From: Deefgea chitinilytica
Lineage (GTDB): Bacteria; Pseudomonadota; Gammaproteobacteria; Burkholderiales; Chitinibacteraceae
DNA: 64,000 bases
Assembly: GCF_016881405.1 (NCBI RefSeq)
Contig: NZ_WOFE01000002.1
Coordinates: forward strand, 248,001-312,000
Reading direction: 5' to 3'
The notes below the pieces were generated by a model. That model did not search any database, was not told the DNA's origin, and saw nothing but the letters and a program-made list of their open reading frames with translations. How positions within the stretch are numbered: the stretch's first letter is position 1; each line of letters starts with the position of its first letter. Shown here in pieces: positions 46,488 to 54,019 of this stretch. A program made the translations under genes and the position numbers.

Positions 46488-46631
46488 TCAGCGAAATAAG
46501 AAATAATAAATCACATAAAACCAGCTCAAAAAGCCGTGAATAATCGCCCATAGAATCGAATGATTGGCGCTCCATGACAGCGCGACAGCGATGAGGGTGC
46601 CAAGACTAAAACCACCGAGGGCATTTTTCAT
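46488..46631 (-). CDS. 47-residue small membrane protein
   Basis: An ATG at 46631 with AAGGA seven bases upstream encodes a 47-residue protein: MKNALGGFSLGTLIAVALSW, then NHSILWAIIHGFLSW and an aromatic end VIYYFLFR. Two short hydrophobic segments suggest a membrane hairpin. Small proteins of this WAIIHGFLSWFYVIYY type occur widely in bacteria, without known function. The longer upstream frame lacks a ribosome site. It is divergent from rph. Confidence 0.7.
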   Translation of the reverse strand: MKNALGGFSLGTLIAVALSWSANHSILWAIIHGFLSWFYVIYYFLFR

Positions 46632-46789
46632 TTTTGCATCCTTGTTGAGTGTGCCGACATCATAAAGTAAAACTAGCGTCAGCGGCAGCCACAAATCACG
46701 GCCATAGTGGGCTGGCGTTGAACACACAAAGCAGTTCGACTTGCCGTGCGGTATACTGCGCGCATTCAATCATCACTAGGAAAATCTTC

Positions 46790-47506
46790 ATGCGCCCTTC
46801 TCAACGCCAGCCGAACGAACTTCGTACTGTCACCCTCACCCGTAATTACACCTGCCACGCCGAAGGCAGCGTCTTGGTTGAGTTCGGTAACACCAAAGTA
46901 TTGTGTACCGCCAGCGTCGAAGAGAAAGTACCGCCGTTTTTGAAAGGCAAAGGCGAAGGCTGGGTAACGGCGGAATACGGCATGTTGCCGCGCTCGACCG
47001 GCAGCCGCATGAAGCGCGAAGCGGCAGCAGGCAAACAATCGGGTCGCACGCAAGAAATTCAACGCCTGATTGGCCGTTCACTGCGCGCTGTCGTTGATTT
47101 AAAAGCCTTGGGCGAGCGTCAAATCACGATTGATTGCGACGTAATTCAAGCCGATGGTGGTACCCGCACCGCCAGTATCACTGGGGCGTTTGTCGCGCTG
47201 ACCGATGCCATCAACGGCCTGATCGCTGCAGGCAAACTAGAGGCCAGCCCGATTCGCGAAGCCGTAGCAGCCGTGTCGGTCGGCGTAGTTGGCACAACGC
47301 CGGTGCTCGATCTGGATTACATCGAAGACTCAGCCTGCGAAACCGATATGAATGTGGTAATGACCGCTACGGGTAAATTTATCGAAATCCAAGGCACCGC
47401 CGAAGGCGAAGCGTTTAGCCGCGCGGAAATGAATGCGCTGCTGGATTTGGCGGAAAAAGGAATTGGCGAGTTGATTGTGAAACAAAATGCGGTGCTGACG
47501 GTTTAA
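46790..47506 (+). CDS. rph: Ribonuclease PH
   Basis: The ATG at 46790 follows AGGAAA and gives 238 residues: [20 protein letters not shown] at the start, [34 protein letters not shown] and [19 protein letters not shown], all typical of RNase PH. The enzyme trims tRNA 3' ends by phosphorolysis. Full length for the family. A GGTATTGCCA hairpin begins 10 nt after its stop. Confidence 0.98.
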   Translation: MRPSQRQPNELRTVTLTRNYTCHAEGSVLVEFGNTKVLCTASVEEKVPPFLKGKGEGWVTAEYGMLPRSTGSRMKREAAAGKQSGRTQEIQRLIGRSLRAVVDLKALGERQITIDCDVIQADGGTRTASITGAFVALTDAINGLIAAGKLEASPIREAVAAVSVGVVGTTPVLDLDYIEDSACETDMNVVMTATGKFIEIQGTAEGEAFSRAEMNALLDLAEKGIGELIVKQNAVLTV

Positions 47507-47515
47507 TTAAACCTA

Positions 47516-47562
47516 GGTATTGCCATCTAAGCATTATTAAATATGCCTTATGTGGCAATACA
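47516..47562. repeat. GGGTAT...ATACCC hairpin element, copy 5
   Basis: GTATTGCCA (47518-47525 region) pairs with TGGCAATAC (47553-47561), and inner TAAGCAT pairs partly with ATGCCTTA. It begins about 10 nt after the rph stop. The left arm shares TATTGCCATCTAAGCA with the arm sequences of copies 6 and 7 in altered form. Confidence 0.7.
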
Positions 47563-47599
47563 CATAAACTAGCCAATTAATATTTTTGCTGTGCCGCGA

Positions 47600-47810
47600 T
47601 GATTGGACTGGGGCTTAAAAACCCCGTCCAAGCGCACCGAGCGAGGGAGAGAGACAAACAGCCTCATCGTTTGGCTCACGACTGACCGAGGGCATCGGGG
47701 ACCGATGCGCGCCCCGGGGCGGCTTCTTTGCTTACTTTCTTGGCCGTTCAAGAAAGTAAGTCCCCGTCGCGGATTGCGACTGTAAAACACTGTGCCGCAG
47801 GCACTTAAAA
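47600..47810 (-). repeat. Structured dispersed repeat, copy B (leader of ykgJ-type gene)
   Basis: Read on the minus strand this segment repeats copy A: GTGCC/GGCAC hairpin (47792-47804), the conserved AGTCGCAATCCGCGACG block (about 47765-47782), a 12-bp stem (47731-47742 with 47749-47760) and GCATCGG/CCGATGC (47692-47708, loop complementary to the TCC of copy A). It then continues through GAGCCAAACGAT and GGGG...CCCC near 47609-47626. Stem sequences differ from copy A but pairing is kept. It abuts the ykgJ-type start codon, so it supplies that gene's leader. With copy 5 of the hairpin family it accounts for the 305-bp gap after rph. Confidence 0.8.
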
Positions 47811-47811
47811 C

Positions 47812-48237
47812 ATGAACAAACCAGACCAACAAATCAAACTCATCCAAGACGATGGCCGCGTGTTTGTCGATATGCCCGATGGCGACGATCATGTGTGCGC
47901 CAGCTGTGGCGCTTGCTGTAATCACTTTCGAGTGTCGTTTTATGTCGGAGAAATCGCTGGTGGCTTGGCCGACGACGCAATTGGCGTGCCTGCTGATAAA
48001 GTCATTCCAATCACGCCGTTTTACGCAGCGATGGCCGGAACGAATCAAGAAAAACCGCGTTGTGTGTGTTTTGAGGGTGAAGTCGGCAAAAGTAGCCGTT
48101 GCAGTATTTACCAACACCGCTCCAGCACTTGCCGTGAATTTTACGTGCACGACGAGCAAGGCCAGCCCAATCCCGCCTGTCAAACCGCCCGCGCCGCGAA
48201 TGGCTTGCCGCCACTCACGGCGATTTTAATAAAATAA
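47812..48237 (+). CDS. YkgJ-family cysteine cluster protein
   Basis: The 141-residue protein has the zinc or iron-chelating Cys pattern of the family: VCASCGACCNHFRVSFY near residues 26-42, later RCVCFEG, SRCSIYQHRSSTCREFYV and PACQTARA. Proteins of this type are thought to bind Zn or an Fe-S cluster; some relate to flagellin methylation or protein modification, but function is open. The start is directly next to repeat copy B, and a 24-bp perfect hairpin begins at its stop codon. Confidence 0.88.
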   Translation: MNKPDQQIKLIQDDGRVFVDMPDGDDHVCASCGACCNHFRVSFYVGEIAGGLADDAIGVPADKVIPITPFYAAMAGTNQEKPRCVCFEGEVGKSSRCSIYQHRSSTCREFYVHDEQGQPNPACQTARAANGLPPLTAILIK

Positions 48238-48290
48238 AGGGTATTGGGCTCTAAGCAATCAAAATTATTGCTTAGAGCCCAATACCCTTT
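48236..48290. repeat. Perfect 24-bp hairpin after ykgJ-type gene (copy 6 of the family)
   Basis: Arms 48236-48259 and 48267-48290 are exactly complementary over 24 bp around CAAAATT. The outer part is AAAGGGTATTG/CAATACCCTTT. The right side runs into TTTTAAATTATTTT, so it can terminate the plus-strand gene and, mirrored by the AAATAAAG on the left, the convergent minus-strand lipoprotein gene. It is the least decayed member of the family. Confidence 0.85.
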
Positions 48291-48294
48291 TAAA

Positions 48295-48897
48295 TTATTT
48301 TACGTTTTTGCTGATCAGTGCTTGAATATCGCTAGGTCGATGCAAGGCTTCGCCTTGGCTAGCAAAATTTTTCAACTTGCCATTTTCTAGCTGCCCAACT
48401 TCGAGTTTGCGGTTTTCGGCATCGATGAGCAGATACGTCGCACGGCCTGACTGTTCGCTGAGCAAATACAGTACTTGCTCTTGTTTCAATATCGCCCCGC
48501 CCAGCGCGGATTTCACCGCTGCGGCATCGCTGCCTAAGAGCGTATTCAAATCCGCTTCAATCGGGCTCACCGCAGTGAACAAACCCATCTCGGCTGCCGT
48601 TTTACCCGTCAAACCGCTCAGCATTTGCCAACTGGCGTTGGGTTTAATGGCTTGACCAATCAGCGCAGCCGTTTTGTCTTTCAGCGCGCTACTAACTTTG
48701 CTGGCATCGATTCCAAGTGGGGCTAGCGCTTCGTTGGCTTGCCCCATTGTTTGATCAATTACCGCGTTCGCTTGATTTTTTACTTCTTGCCCAACCACAG
48801 CGGCGACTGATGAGGCCGCTTGCTGAGCCAACTGAGCACCTTGATCACAGGCGCTTAAACTCAGTAATAGTGCGGCGGGGATAATTAGCTTTAACAT
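48295..48897 (-). CDS. Uncharacterised lipoprotein
   Basis: The 200-residue product starts with a lipoprotein signal (MLKLIIPAALLLSLSAC, lipobox LSAC). The mature part is Ala- and Gln-rich and mainly helical at first (QLAQQAASSVAAVVGQEVKNQANAVIDQ), then has a folded half with LLGSDAAAVKSALGGAI and LYLLSEQSGRATYLLIDAENRKLEVG. I do not recognise a family. It is convergent with the ykgJ-type gene, with the 24-bp hairpin between them. Confidence 0.75.
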   Translation of the reverse strand: MLKLIIPAALLLSLSACDQGAQLAQQAASSVAAVVGQEVKNQANAVIDQTMGQANEALAPLGIDASKVSSALKDKTAALIGQAIKPNASWQMLSGLTGKTAAEMGLFTAVSPIEADLNTLLGSDAAAVKSALGGAILKQEQVLYLLSEQSGRATYLLIDAENRKLEVGQLENGKLKNFASQGEALHRPSDIQALISKNVK

Positions 48898-49004
48898 AAT
48901 GACTCCATGTATGTGCCGGATATAAAAGTACCTGGCCAGCAGCTTGCGTCGTCAACACACAACTAGCAGCGTACTGGCATCATCTCTTTCGCCCGCCGAC
49001 ACAA

Positions 49005-49409
49005 TTACTCAATAGCTAATACTTCAACTTCAAACGTCAACGTCGCATTGGCTGGAATCACGCCTGGCACACCGCGGCTGCCGTAGGCCAATTGTGGCGG
49101 GCAAACCAATTTGGCTTTACCGCCCACTTTGATTTTTTGCACGCCTTCAGTCCAGCATGGCACCACGCCGCTCAGTGGAAACGTTGCGGGTTGGCCACGT
49201 TTGTAAGAGCTATCAAACTCTTTGCCATCGGCTAAAGTGCCACGGTAATGCACCGTTACGGTATCTGTTGCTTTGGGTGCCGCACCAGTACCAGCTTTTA
49301 ATGTGGTGATTTGAATACCACTTGCAGTCGTTTCAACGGGCGCAGCAGACGCGGCCAAGGCACCGAGTGAACTGCTAAGTAAGACTGCAGCAACGAGTAA
49401 ATGTTTCAT
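49005..49409 (-). CDS. FKBP-type peptidyl-prolyl cis-trans isomerase, exported
   Basis: The ATG at 49409, after AAGGAAAAACT, gives 134 residues with a signal peptide (LLVAAVLLSSSLGALAASA). One FKBP domain follows: DTVTVHYRGTLADGKEFDSSYKRGQPATF, FPLSGVVPCWTEGVQKIKVG, and PPQLAYGSRGVPGVIPANATLTFEVEVL. Active-site residues (Y, F, D in HYRG...FDSS, and W/Y positions) are present. It folds proteins in the periplasm. Monocistronic by appearance. Confidence 0.93.
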   Translation of the reverse strand: MKHLLVAAVLLSSSLGALAASAAPVETTASGIQITTLKAGTGAAPKATDTVTVHYRGTLADGKEFDSSYKRGQPATFPLSGVVPCWTEGVQKIKVGGKAKLVCPPQLAYGSRGVPGVIPANATLTFEVEVLAIE

Positions 49410-49516
49410 AGTTTTTCCTTTTGGCATAAAAAAATCAGCAAAATGCTCATGATGCTTATTTTGCTGCGGGAGATCGCTTCAAGCAAAGTCAGTGCTGGTT
49501 AAAATATGCGTATCGC

Positions 49517-50965
49517 TTATTTCGTGGGCGAATTTTGCAATTCGCGCAATTGTCGTATCCGCGCTTCGATGCTAGATAATAAATAAAAATCATTACCCGG
49601 CTGTTTTAACGCTAAATCAAACTGCTCGAATGCAGGGGCATACTCTTGCAGCCTAACGTAATATTCGCCTTGCGCCTGATACTGCCGCATTAAATCGCCT
49701 TTTTGGGCATACATTTTAGCCATTCGTTGGTACAACCATGCGTCCGATGGATACAACTCTAACGCATCGTTGATATTGGCCTGCGCCGCAGCCAGATTAT
49801 TTCCAGCGATTTGCGCATCAATTAAGCCATACACTAAAGCACGGCTGGCCGGAAATTGCAGCGTTGCCTCCTGAAAGATTTGCTCTGCTTGTGCAAATTG
49901 CCCTTGACCGATTTTGATGCTACCGGCCAAAAACTCCAGCATCGGGTGACTTTTCCCGCTCTTGCCCTTGTTCAGGCTGGTTTTGGCCTCTTGCATCGCG
50001 GCCCATGCTAAATCATATTGCCGCAACAAATAATGAGAATAAGCCAACCCATAACGCTGTGCCGTTTCATTGGCAAAGCGTTTTTCCGCAATCATATTTG
50101 TGTAATACGGCACACCTTCACGCCCGCCCATTTGTAATGCGCGGCTTTTTTCGCGAATAAACAAAAATTCGAGGCTGTCTGGAATGGGCTTGAATTTAAA
50201 TTCATTGGAACGCGCTTGAGCGTCAGACATGCGCTTATAAGTAACGGGATGGGTGCGCAAAAAATCAGGGGCGTTGTTTTCATACAAGCGATTGTGTTTT
50301 TGTAAACGCTCAAAAAAAGTCACCATCGCATTCGGATCGTAACCAGCTTTTTTCAGCGTTTGCATCCCAATCCGATCGGCCTCTTGCTCAAATGAATAAG
50401 TGAAATCCAACTGCTTTTGCACCGCTAAACCTGTGCCAGCGGCCACCGCCGCCATTGCGGCGTCACCATGACCAGCCTGCGCTGCTAACAACGCCAAGGC
50501 GATGGAACCCAAAGAAAGCCACATGCCGGATTTAGTACCATCGATCAATCGAGCAATATGCCGTTGGCTCACGTGAGCGATTTCATGCGCCAATACGCTA
50601 GCAACTTCTGATTCATGCTGTGCTTGCACAATCAAGCCGGTATGAACACCAATAAAGCCACCAGGCATCGCAAACGCATTCACGTTGGTATCCAACAAGG
50701 GAAAAAAAGTAAATTGCTGATCGCTGACTTCAGCGGCATCGGTTAAGCGATGCCCCATTTGATTGAGATAAGAGACAATTTCAGGGTCATCCATCATTGT
50801 CCCGCCACGGCGAATTTGCCGCATTGCGTTCTCGCCGATTTCGCGCTCTTGCTGCGTACTTAAACCTTGTTGCGAGACATCACCAAAATCAGGGATATCC
50901 GCCGCGCGCACGGGCTGCACCGCTAAACTCAATAGCAAGAAAAAAGTAATGACTTTTTGCTTCAC
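49517..50965 (-). CDS. bepA: BepA-like M48 metalloprotease with TPR domain
   Basis: A GTG at 50965 after GGGGA gives 482 residues with a signal peptide (VITFFLLLSLAVQPVRA). The M48 zinc site HEIAHVSQRH lies near residue 130-140, with the third ligand in FSYEQEAD-like FEQEADRIGMQTL. The C-terminal half holds TPR-type repeats (LVYGLIDAQIAGNNLAAAQANINDAL, PSDAWLYQRMAKMYAQKGD). BepA is a periplasmic protease/chaperone that helps assemble outer-membrane proteins such as LptD. An upstream start would add 17 residues without a ribosome site. Confidence 0.94.
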   Translation of the reverse strand: MKQKVITFFLLLSLAVQPVRAADIPDFGDVSQQGLSTQQEREIGENAMRQIRRGGTMMDDPEIVSYLNQMGHRLTDAAEVSDQQFTFFPLLDTNVNAFAMPGGFIGVHTGLIVQAQHESEVASVLAHEIAHVSQRHIARLIDGTKSGMWLSLGSIALALLAAQAGHGDAAMAAVAAGTGLAVQKQLDFTYSFEQEADRIGMQTLKKAGYDPNAMVTFFERLQKHNRLYENNAPDFLRTHPVTYKRMSDAQARSNEFKFKPIPDSLEFLFIREKSRALQMGGREGVPYYTNMIAEKRFANETAQRYGLAYSHYLLRQYDLAWAAMQEAKTSLNKGKSGKSHPMLEFLAGSIKIGQGQFAQAEQIFQEATLQFPASRALVYGLIDAQIAGNNLAAAQANINDALELYPSDAWLYQRMAKMYAQKGDLMRQYQAQGEYYVRLQEYAPAFEQFDLALKQPGNDFYLLSSIEARIRQLRELQNSPTK

Positions 50966-51049
50966 AATGTCCCCGTTCAGTCGCAATAAAATTCTGCACC
51001 GCGCCGACCTACACACAGCATCGAAATGGCCGCTTACCGCGTGTTGAGT

Positions 51050-51448
51050 TCACGGGTTAAGCCAAAAATAAATTGCTAAGTAGCGTAGTATTTTGCCGAT
51101 GGATAAATAAAAAATTACAGGCAACCAAGACCAACGCAACCAGCCCGCCACACCACAGAGGGCATCCCCAACAATCGGCAGCCAAGAGAACAGTAAACTC
51201 ACTGGGCCTAAACTTTGCAAACACTGCAGCCATGGCTTTTGCGGCGCAGGCGGTATTTTCCGCCCCAACCACACCGTTAATAAGCCACCAAGCACATTAC
51301 CCAGCGAGGCCACCGCCACGGCCAATAAACCTAAACTCGGTTTAAAATGCAGAGCCGCCGCTAAAGTGGCTTCAGAATTGCCGGGCAACAGCGTGGCCGA
51401 CAAAAAAGCAGAGGCAAACAGCCCCGCCAGCCACAGTAAAATCTCCAT
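51050..51448 (-). CDS. yqaA: YqaA-family (SNARE-associated/DedA-like) membrane protein
   Basis: The 132-residue protein has hydrophobic segments and the DedA-type sequence ATLLPGNSEATLAA near the N-terminus, then SLGNVLGGLLTVWLGR and LVSLLFSWLPIVGDALCGVAGWLRW represented as SLLFSWLPIVGDALCG. YqaA is a short DedA relative of unknown transport role. The start overlaps the cyaY stop (TAATG), so the two are coupled. Confidence 0.88.
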   Translation of the reverse strand: MEILLWLAGLFASAFLSATLLPGNSEATLAAALHFKPSLGLLAVAVASLGNVLGGLLTVWLGRKIPPAPQKPWLQCLQSLGPVSLLFSWLPIVGDALCGVAGWLRWSWLPVIFYLSIGKILRYLAIYFWLNP

Positions 51449-51759
51449 TAAAAAGCAAATGCAGCGCCAGCATGCGCGCTAATCGCTGCTGCGACATCGG
51501 CAAATAGTTCACCATCGCCACGGGTGTTGATCCAGCGACCGTCCAGCAAACGATAATGGTAGCCACCTGAGCGCGCCGCCAGCCAAATTTCTTGATTCGC
51601 AGCATGACGATTCACAATCACTTTGCTACCGTCTTCAAATTCAAGCTCTAGCACATTGCCAGTACGCAAGCTATCAACATCAAACTCAACGTCGTCGAGT
51701 GCCAGTTCAATCTTGGCAAAGACGGCATCGCTCACATCTAAAAACTCTGATTCGGTCAT
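51448..51759 (-). CDS. cyaY: Frataxin homologue CyaY
   Basis: The 103-residue product has the acidic first helix of CyaY (MTESEFLDVSDAVFAKIELALDD) that binds iron, then VDSLRTGNVLELEFEDGSKVIVNRHAANQEIWLAARSGGYHYRL. CyaY regulates Fe-S cluster assembly with IscS. Divergent from a small lipoprotein gene of the LptM type, an arrangement also seen in Neisseria relatives. Confidence 0.96.
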   Translation of the reverse strand: MTESEFLDVSDAVFAKIELALDDVEFDVDSLRTGNVLELEFEDGSKVIVNRHAANQEIWLAARSGGYHYRLLDGRWINTRGDGELFADVAAAISAHAGAAFAF

Positions 51760-51852
51760 TTCTATCCTTTCCGGCTAGCGCCATTTTGACAGCACTGTGT
51801 ATCGAACTGCCATGCTAAAATACCAATTCTACCACCGACAAGCTTGGCTCTT

Positions 51853-51996
51853 ATGCGCGCACTCATGACCTTTCTCATCTTTGCTTTCACCCTCAGCGCT
51901 TGTGGCTTTAAAGGGCCGCTGTATTTACCAAAACCAATCGAGGCTAGTAAAGCAAATTCAGCCAGCAAAGCCGCCGCCAGTGCAATCACTGAATAA
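51853..51996 (+). CDS. lptM: LptM-like small lipoprotein
   Basis: This 47-residue gene starts with ATG at 51853 and stops with TAA at 51994-51996. The product has a lipoprotein signal (MRALMTFLIFAFTLSAC) directly followed by GFKGPLYLPKP, the hallmark of LptM (YifL), which assists maturation of the LptD/E translocon. An Ala/Ser-rich tail ends in AITE. In many betaproteobacteria lysA follows; here two Crp-type regulators on the other strand follow instead. Confidence 0.9.
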   Translation: MRALMTFLIFAFTLSACGFKGPLYLPKPIEASKANSASKAAASAITE

Positions 51997-52106
51997 GATT
52001 CAGGTAGGCTGTGCTTGAGTAGTTTTATCCGCTAAGAAAATAATTCATAACTGTTCGAACAACGCGTTTTATGACTTATTAATTTTAGTCGCGGAAGAAT
52101 GAGACA

Positions 52107-52137
52107 ATAAAAAAGGCGATTAAAATCGCCTTTTTTA
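52107..52137. terminator. Bidirectional terminator between lptM and Crp-type gene 1
   Basis: AAAAGGCGAT and ATCGCCTTTT (52111-52120 with 52125-52134) pair around TAAA, with A and T runs outside, so it can end both converging transcripts. The left A run starts at 52107. Confidence 0.88.
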
Positions 52138-52152
52138 TTGACTTGCTAGAAC

Positions 52153-52806
52153 TTAAAATCGTTCCGGCAATTTTTGTACAATAATAATTCGTTTGTTTTC
52201 CAAGCGAATATAACCGCCAAACACGAGTTCTTTCAAAATTCGCGCGATCATTTCACGCGAAGAACCAACTCGATCGGCAATCGCTTGCTGCGTCAACGGC
52301 TGAGAAATCATTTCTTGCCCATCCACCGTTTCCAACATCGATTCAAACAAGGCACGCACACGTCCATACACATCGAGTAATGCTAAGTTTTTCATCGTCG
52401 TTGAAAGTACGCGCACCATTTTTGCCAAATTAGCGATCACCAGATCTTTCACCTGCGGTTCACGATTTAATGCATCTTTGAATTCATGTTTGGTAAACAT
52501 CAAAAACACACAATTTTCTTCACACTGCACTGACCAACCACGTGGCTCATCATCAAGCAAAGAAATTTCACCAATGGCATCACCCGGCTCGGCAATCATA
52601 AATACAAATTCTTTACCTTGGTTATCGCTACTAAAAAAACGCGCCTGACCTTCCAGCAAAACATACATTCCCTCGGCTGGATCGCCTTCGCGGAATACAA
52701 AAGCACCTTTTGGCATCGTGCGCTTCACGCCAACTTGCACCATATATTCAAGTTGCTCATCCGAAAAACCAGCCAACAATGGCACTTTTTGTAAAATTGA
52801 TAGCAT
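52153..52806 (-). CDS. Crp/Fnr-family transcription regulator, paralogue 1
   Basis: The 217-residue protein has an N-terminal cyclic-nucleotide-binding fold (about residues 5-120: VPLLAGFSDEQLEYM, EGDPAEGMYVLLEGQARFF, GDAIGEISLLDDEPRGW) and a C-terminal Crp-type winged helix (QQAIADRVGSSREMIARILKEL). No Fe-S Cys cluster is present, so it is not FNR proper. The usual cAMP-binding Arg-Ser after the GE motif is not evident (PRGWSV). It lies 57 bp downstream of paralogue 2, and both proteins end in KLPE(R/Q)F, indicating tandem duplication. Confidence 0.92.
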   Translation of the reverse strand: MLSILQKVPLLAGFSDEQLEYMVQVGVKRTMPKGAFVFREGDPAEGMYVLLEGQARFFSSDNQGKEFVFMIAEPGDAIGEISLLDDEPRGWSVQCEENCVFLMFTKHEFKDALNREPQVKDLVIANLAKMVRVLSTTMKNLALLDVYGRVRALFESMLETVDGQEMISQPLTQQAIADRVGSSREMIARILKELVFGGYIRLENKRIIIVQKLPERF

Positions 52807-52863
52807 ACAAAACCCTGTAATTAACGCTAAATTGAGCGTGATTAAATTTGTTTTTCAAAGAAA

Positions 52864-53517
52864 TTAAAACTGCTCAGGCAATTTTTTTAATAGTAATAAA
52901 CGCTTACGACCCGTCTCAACATAACCTCCGGCGACCAATTCGCGCATAATTTTGGCAATCATTTCACGCGATGCGCCCACACGATCGGCAATGTCTTGTT
53001 GGCTCATTTGCTCATCAATTAACAAACCATCTTCGGTTGGCTGCGCCAAGCGCTCGAATAAAACGCGTACTCGACCATAAACGTCTTTCAAAGCAAAATC
53101 CCGCACCATTGCCGCCAGCGAATTGATCACCGTCATCGCACCGATCAGCATTTGATCTTTCAACTCTGGATTACTCACCAATAAGTTCATAAAGTCTGCT
53201 TTATAGATGCACATCACCACGCAATCGGATTCGGCCTCGGCACAAATCGAACGGCGCTCATCACAAAACAGTGCGAGTTCACCAAATGAAATCCCAGGAT
53301 CAGCAACGTGATACACAAACTCTCGACCACTATCATTGCTTGAATAGAGTTTAAGGCGCCCTTCTAGCAGCACATACATGCATTCAACAGGATCGTTTTC
53401 ATAAAATAAAACCGATCCTTTCGCTACTTGGCGCTGTTTGCCCACTGCTTCGACCTGCAGTAGTTCTTCGTCGCTCAATGAGGAAAATAATTGAGTCTGG
53501 GCCAATAATGGACGCAT
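52864..53517 (-). CDS. Crp/Fnr-family transcription regulator, paralogue 2
   Basis: Also 217 residues, with the same order of domains: QLFSSLSDEELLQVEAVG, ENDPVECMYVLLEGRLKLY, GISFGELALFCDERRSICAEA and the helix-turn-helix SQQDIADRVGASREMIAKIMRE. Unlike paralogue 1 it has Arg-Ser in the nucleotide-pocket position (ERRSI), so effector specificity may differ between the two. Both are likely transcribed together, in order 2 then 1. Targets are unknown. Confidence 0.92.
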   Translation of the reverse strand: MRPLLAQTQLFSSLSDEELLQVEAVGKQRQVAKGSVLFYENDPVECMYVLLEGRLKLYSSNDSGREFVYHVADPGISFGELALFCDERRSICAEAESDCVVMCIYKADFMNLLVSNPELKDQMLIGAMTVINSLAAMVRDFALKDVYGRVRVLFERLAQPTEDGLLIDEQMSQQDIADRVGASREMIAKIMRELVAGGYVETGRKRLLLLKKLPEQF

Positions 53518-53534
53518 GTTTTACCTATACAAAA

Positions 53535-53909
53535 TTAATGTTTTCCCGCTTTTTCCGCAGCTGGCGCAGAGGCCTCATTCGCTGCCGATGCTTTGCCTTC
53601 TAAGTCAATCTCGGCGATGGGCGATAATGAGCCAGTCTTCACATCAGGCGGTGGCGCGACCTCGGTAATTTTTTTGGCCTGCATGTATTCATTCATTTCT
53701 TTCCAACCGGCATAGATATCCGCTTTGGCCACTTTAGGATTACGACGATAGCAATCCTCGAGCGAACGACCACTATGGCGGCACGATGCACCCACCGCTT
53801 TGCCATTGGCCTTTTGCTTATTAACCAATTCAAGAACTTGATCGCAACCGCTGAGCATCAACATCAGCGGCACTAACAGGGCAAGATATTTGACTGACTT
53901 CACGGGCAA
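53535..53909 (-). CDS. Small uncharacterised lipoprotein
   Basis: The 124-residue product has a lipoprotein signal (LALLVPLMLMLSGC) and a mature part with GASCRHSGRSLEDCYRRNPKVAKADIYAGWKEMNEYM, whose two Cys may form a disulfide, then a Pro/Ala-rich acidic tail. I do not know the family with certainty. It lies 18 bp upstream of Crp paralogue 2 on the same strand and may be co-transcribed with the regulators. Confidence 0.75.
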   Translation of the reverse strand: MPVKSVKYLALLVPLMLMLSGCDQVLELVNKQKANGKAVGASCRHSGRSLEDCYRRNPKVAKADIYAGWKEMNEYMQAKKITEVAPPPDVKTGSLSPIAEIDLEGKASAANEASAPAAEKAGKH

Positions 53910-53946
53910 GGCTCAATATTTATTTTGTCAAACTAAATTGTATGTG

Positions 53947-53984
53947 AAAAAGCCCATCAAGTCGCAAAGACATGAAGGGCTTTG
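53947..53984 (-). terminator. Intrinsic terminator after the Tim44-like gene
   Basis: AAAGCCC and GGGCTTT (53949-53955 with 53977-53983), extended by TCA/TGA, form an imperfect stem; on the minus strand a U run follows. Confidence 0.7.
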
Positions 53985-54019
53985 GAATTTAGTCGTGTTT
54001 AAATCAACAATTCTCAAGC

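Noticed and set aside
47569-48183. 204-codon minus-strand frame over repeat copy B and the ykgJ-type gene
   Set aside because: It arises from the repeat and the antisense of a real cysteine-cluster gene; the amino-acid sequence is low-quality and has no domain.
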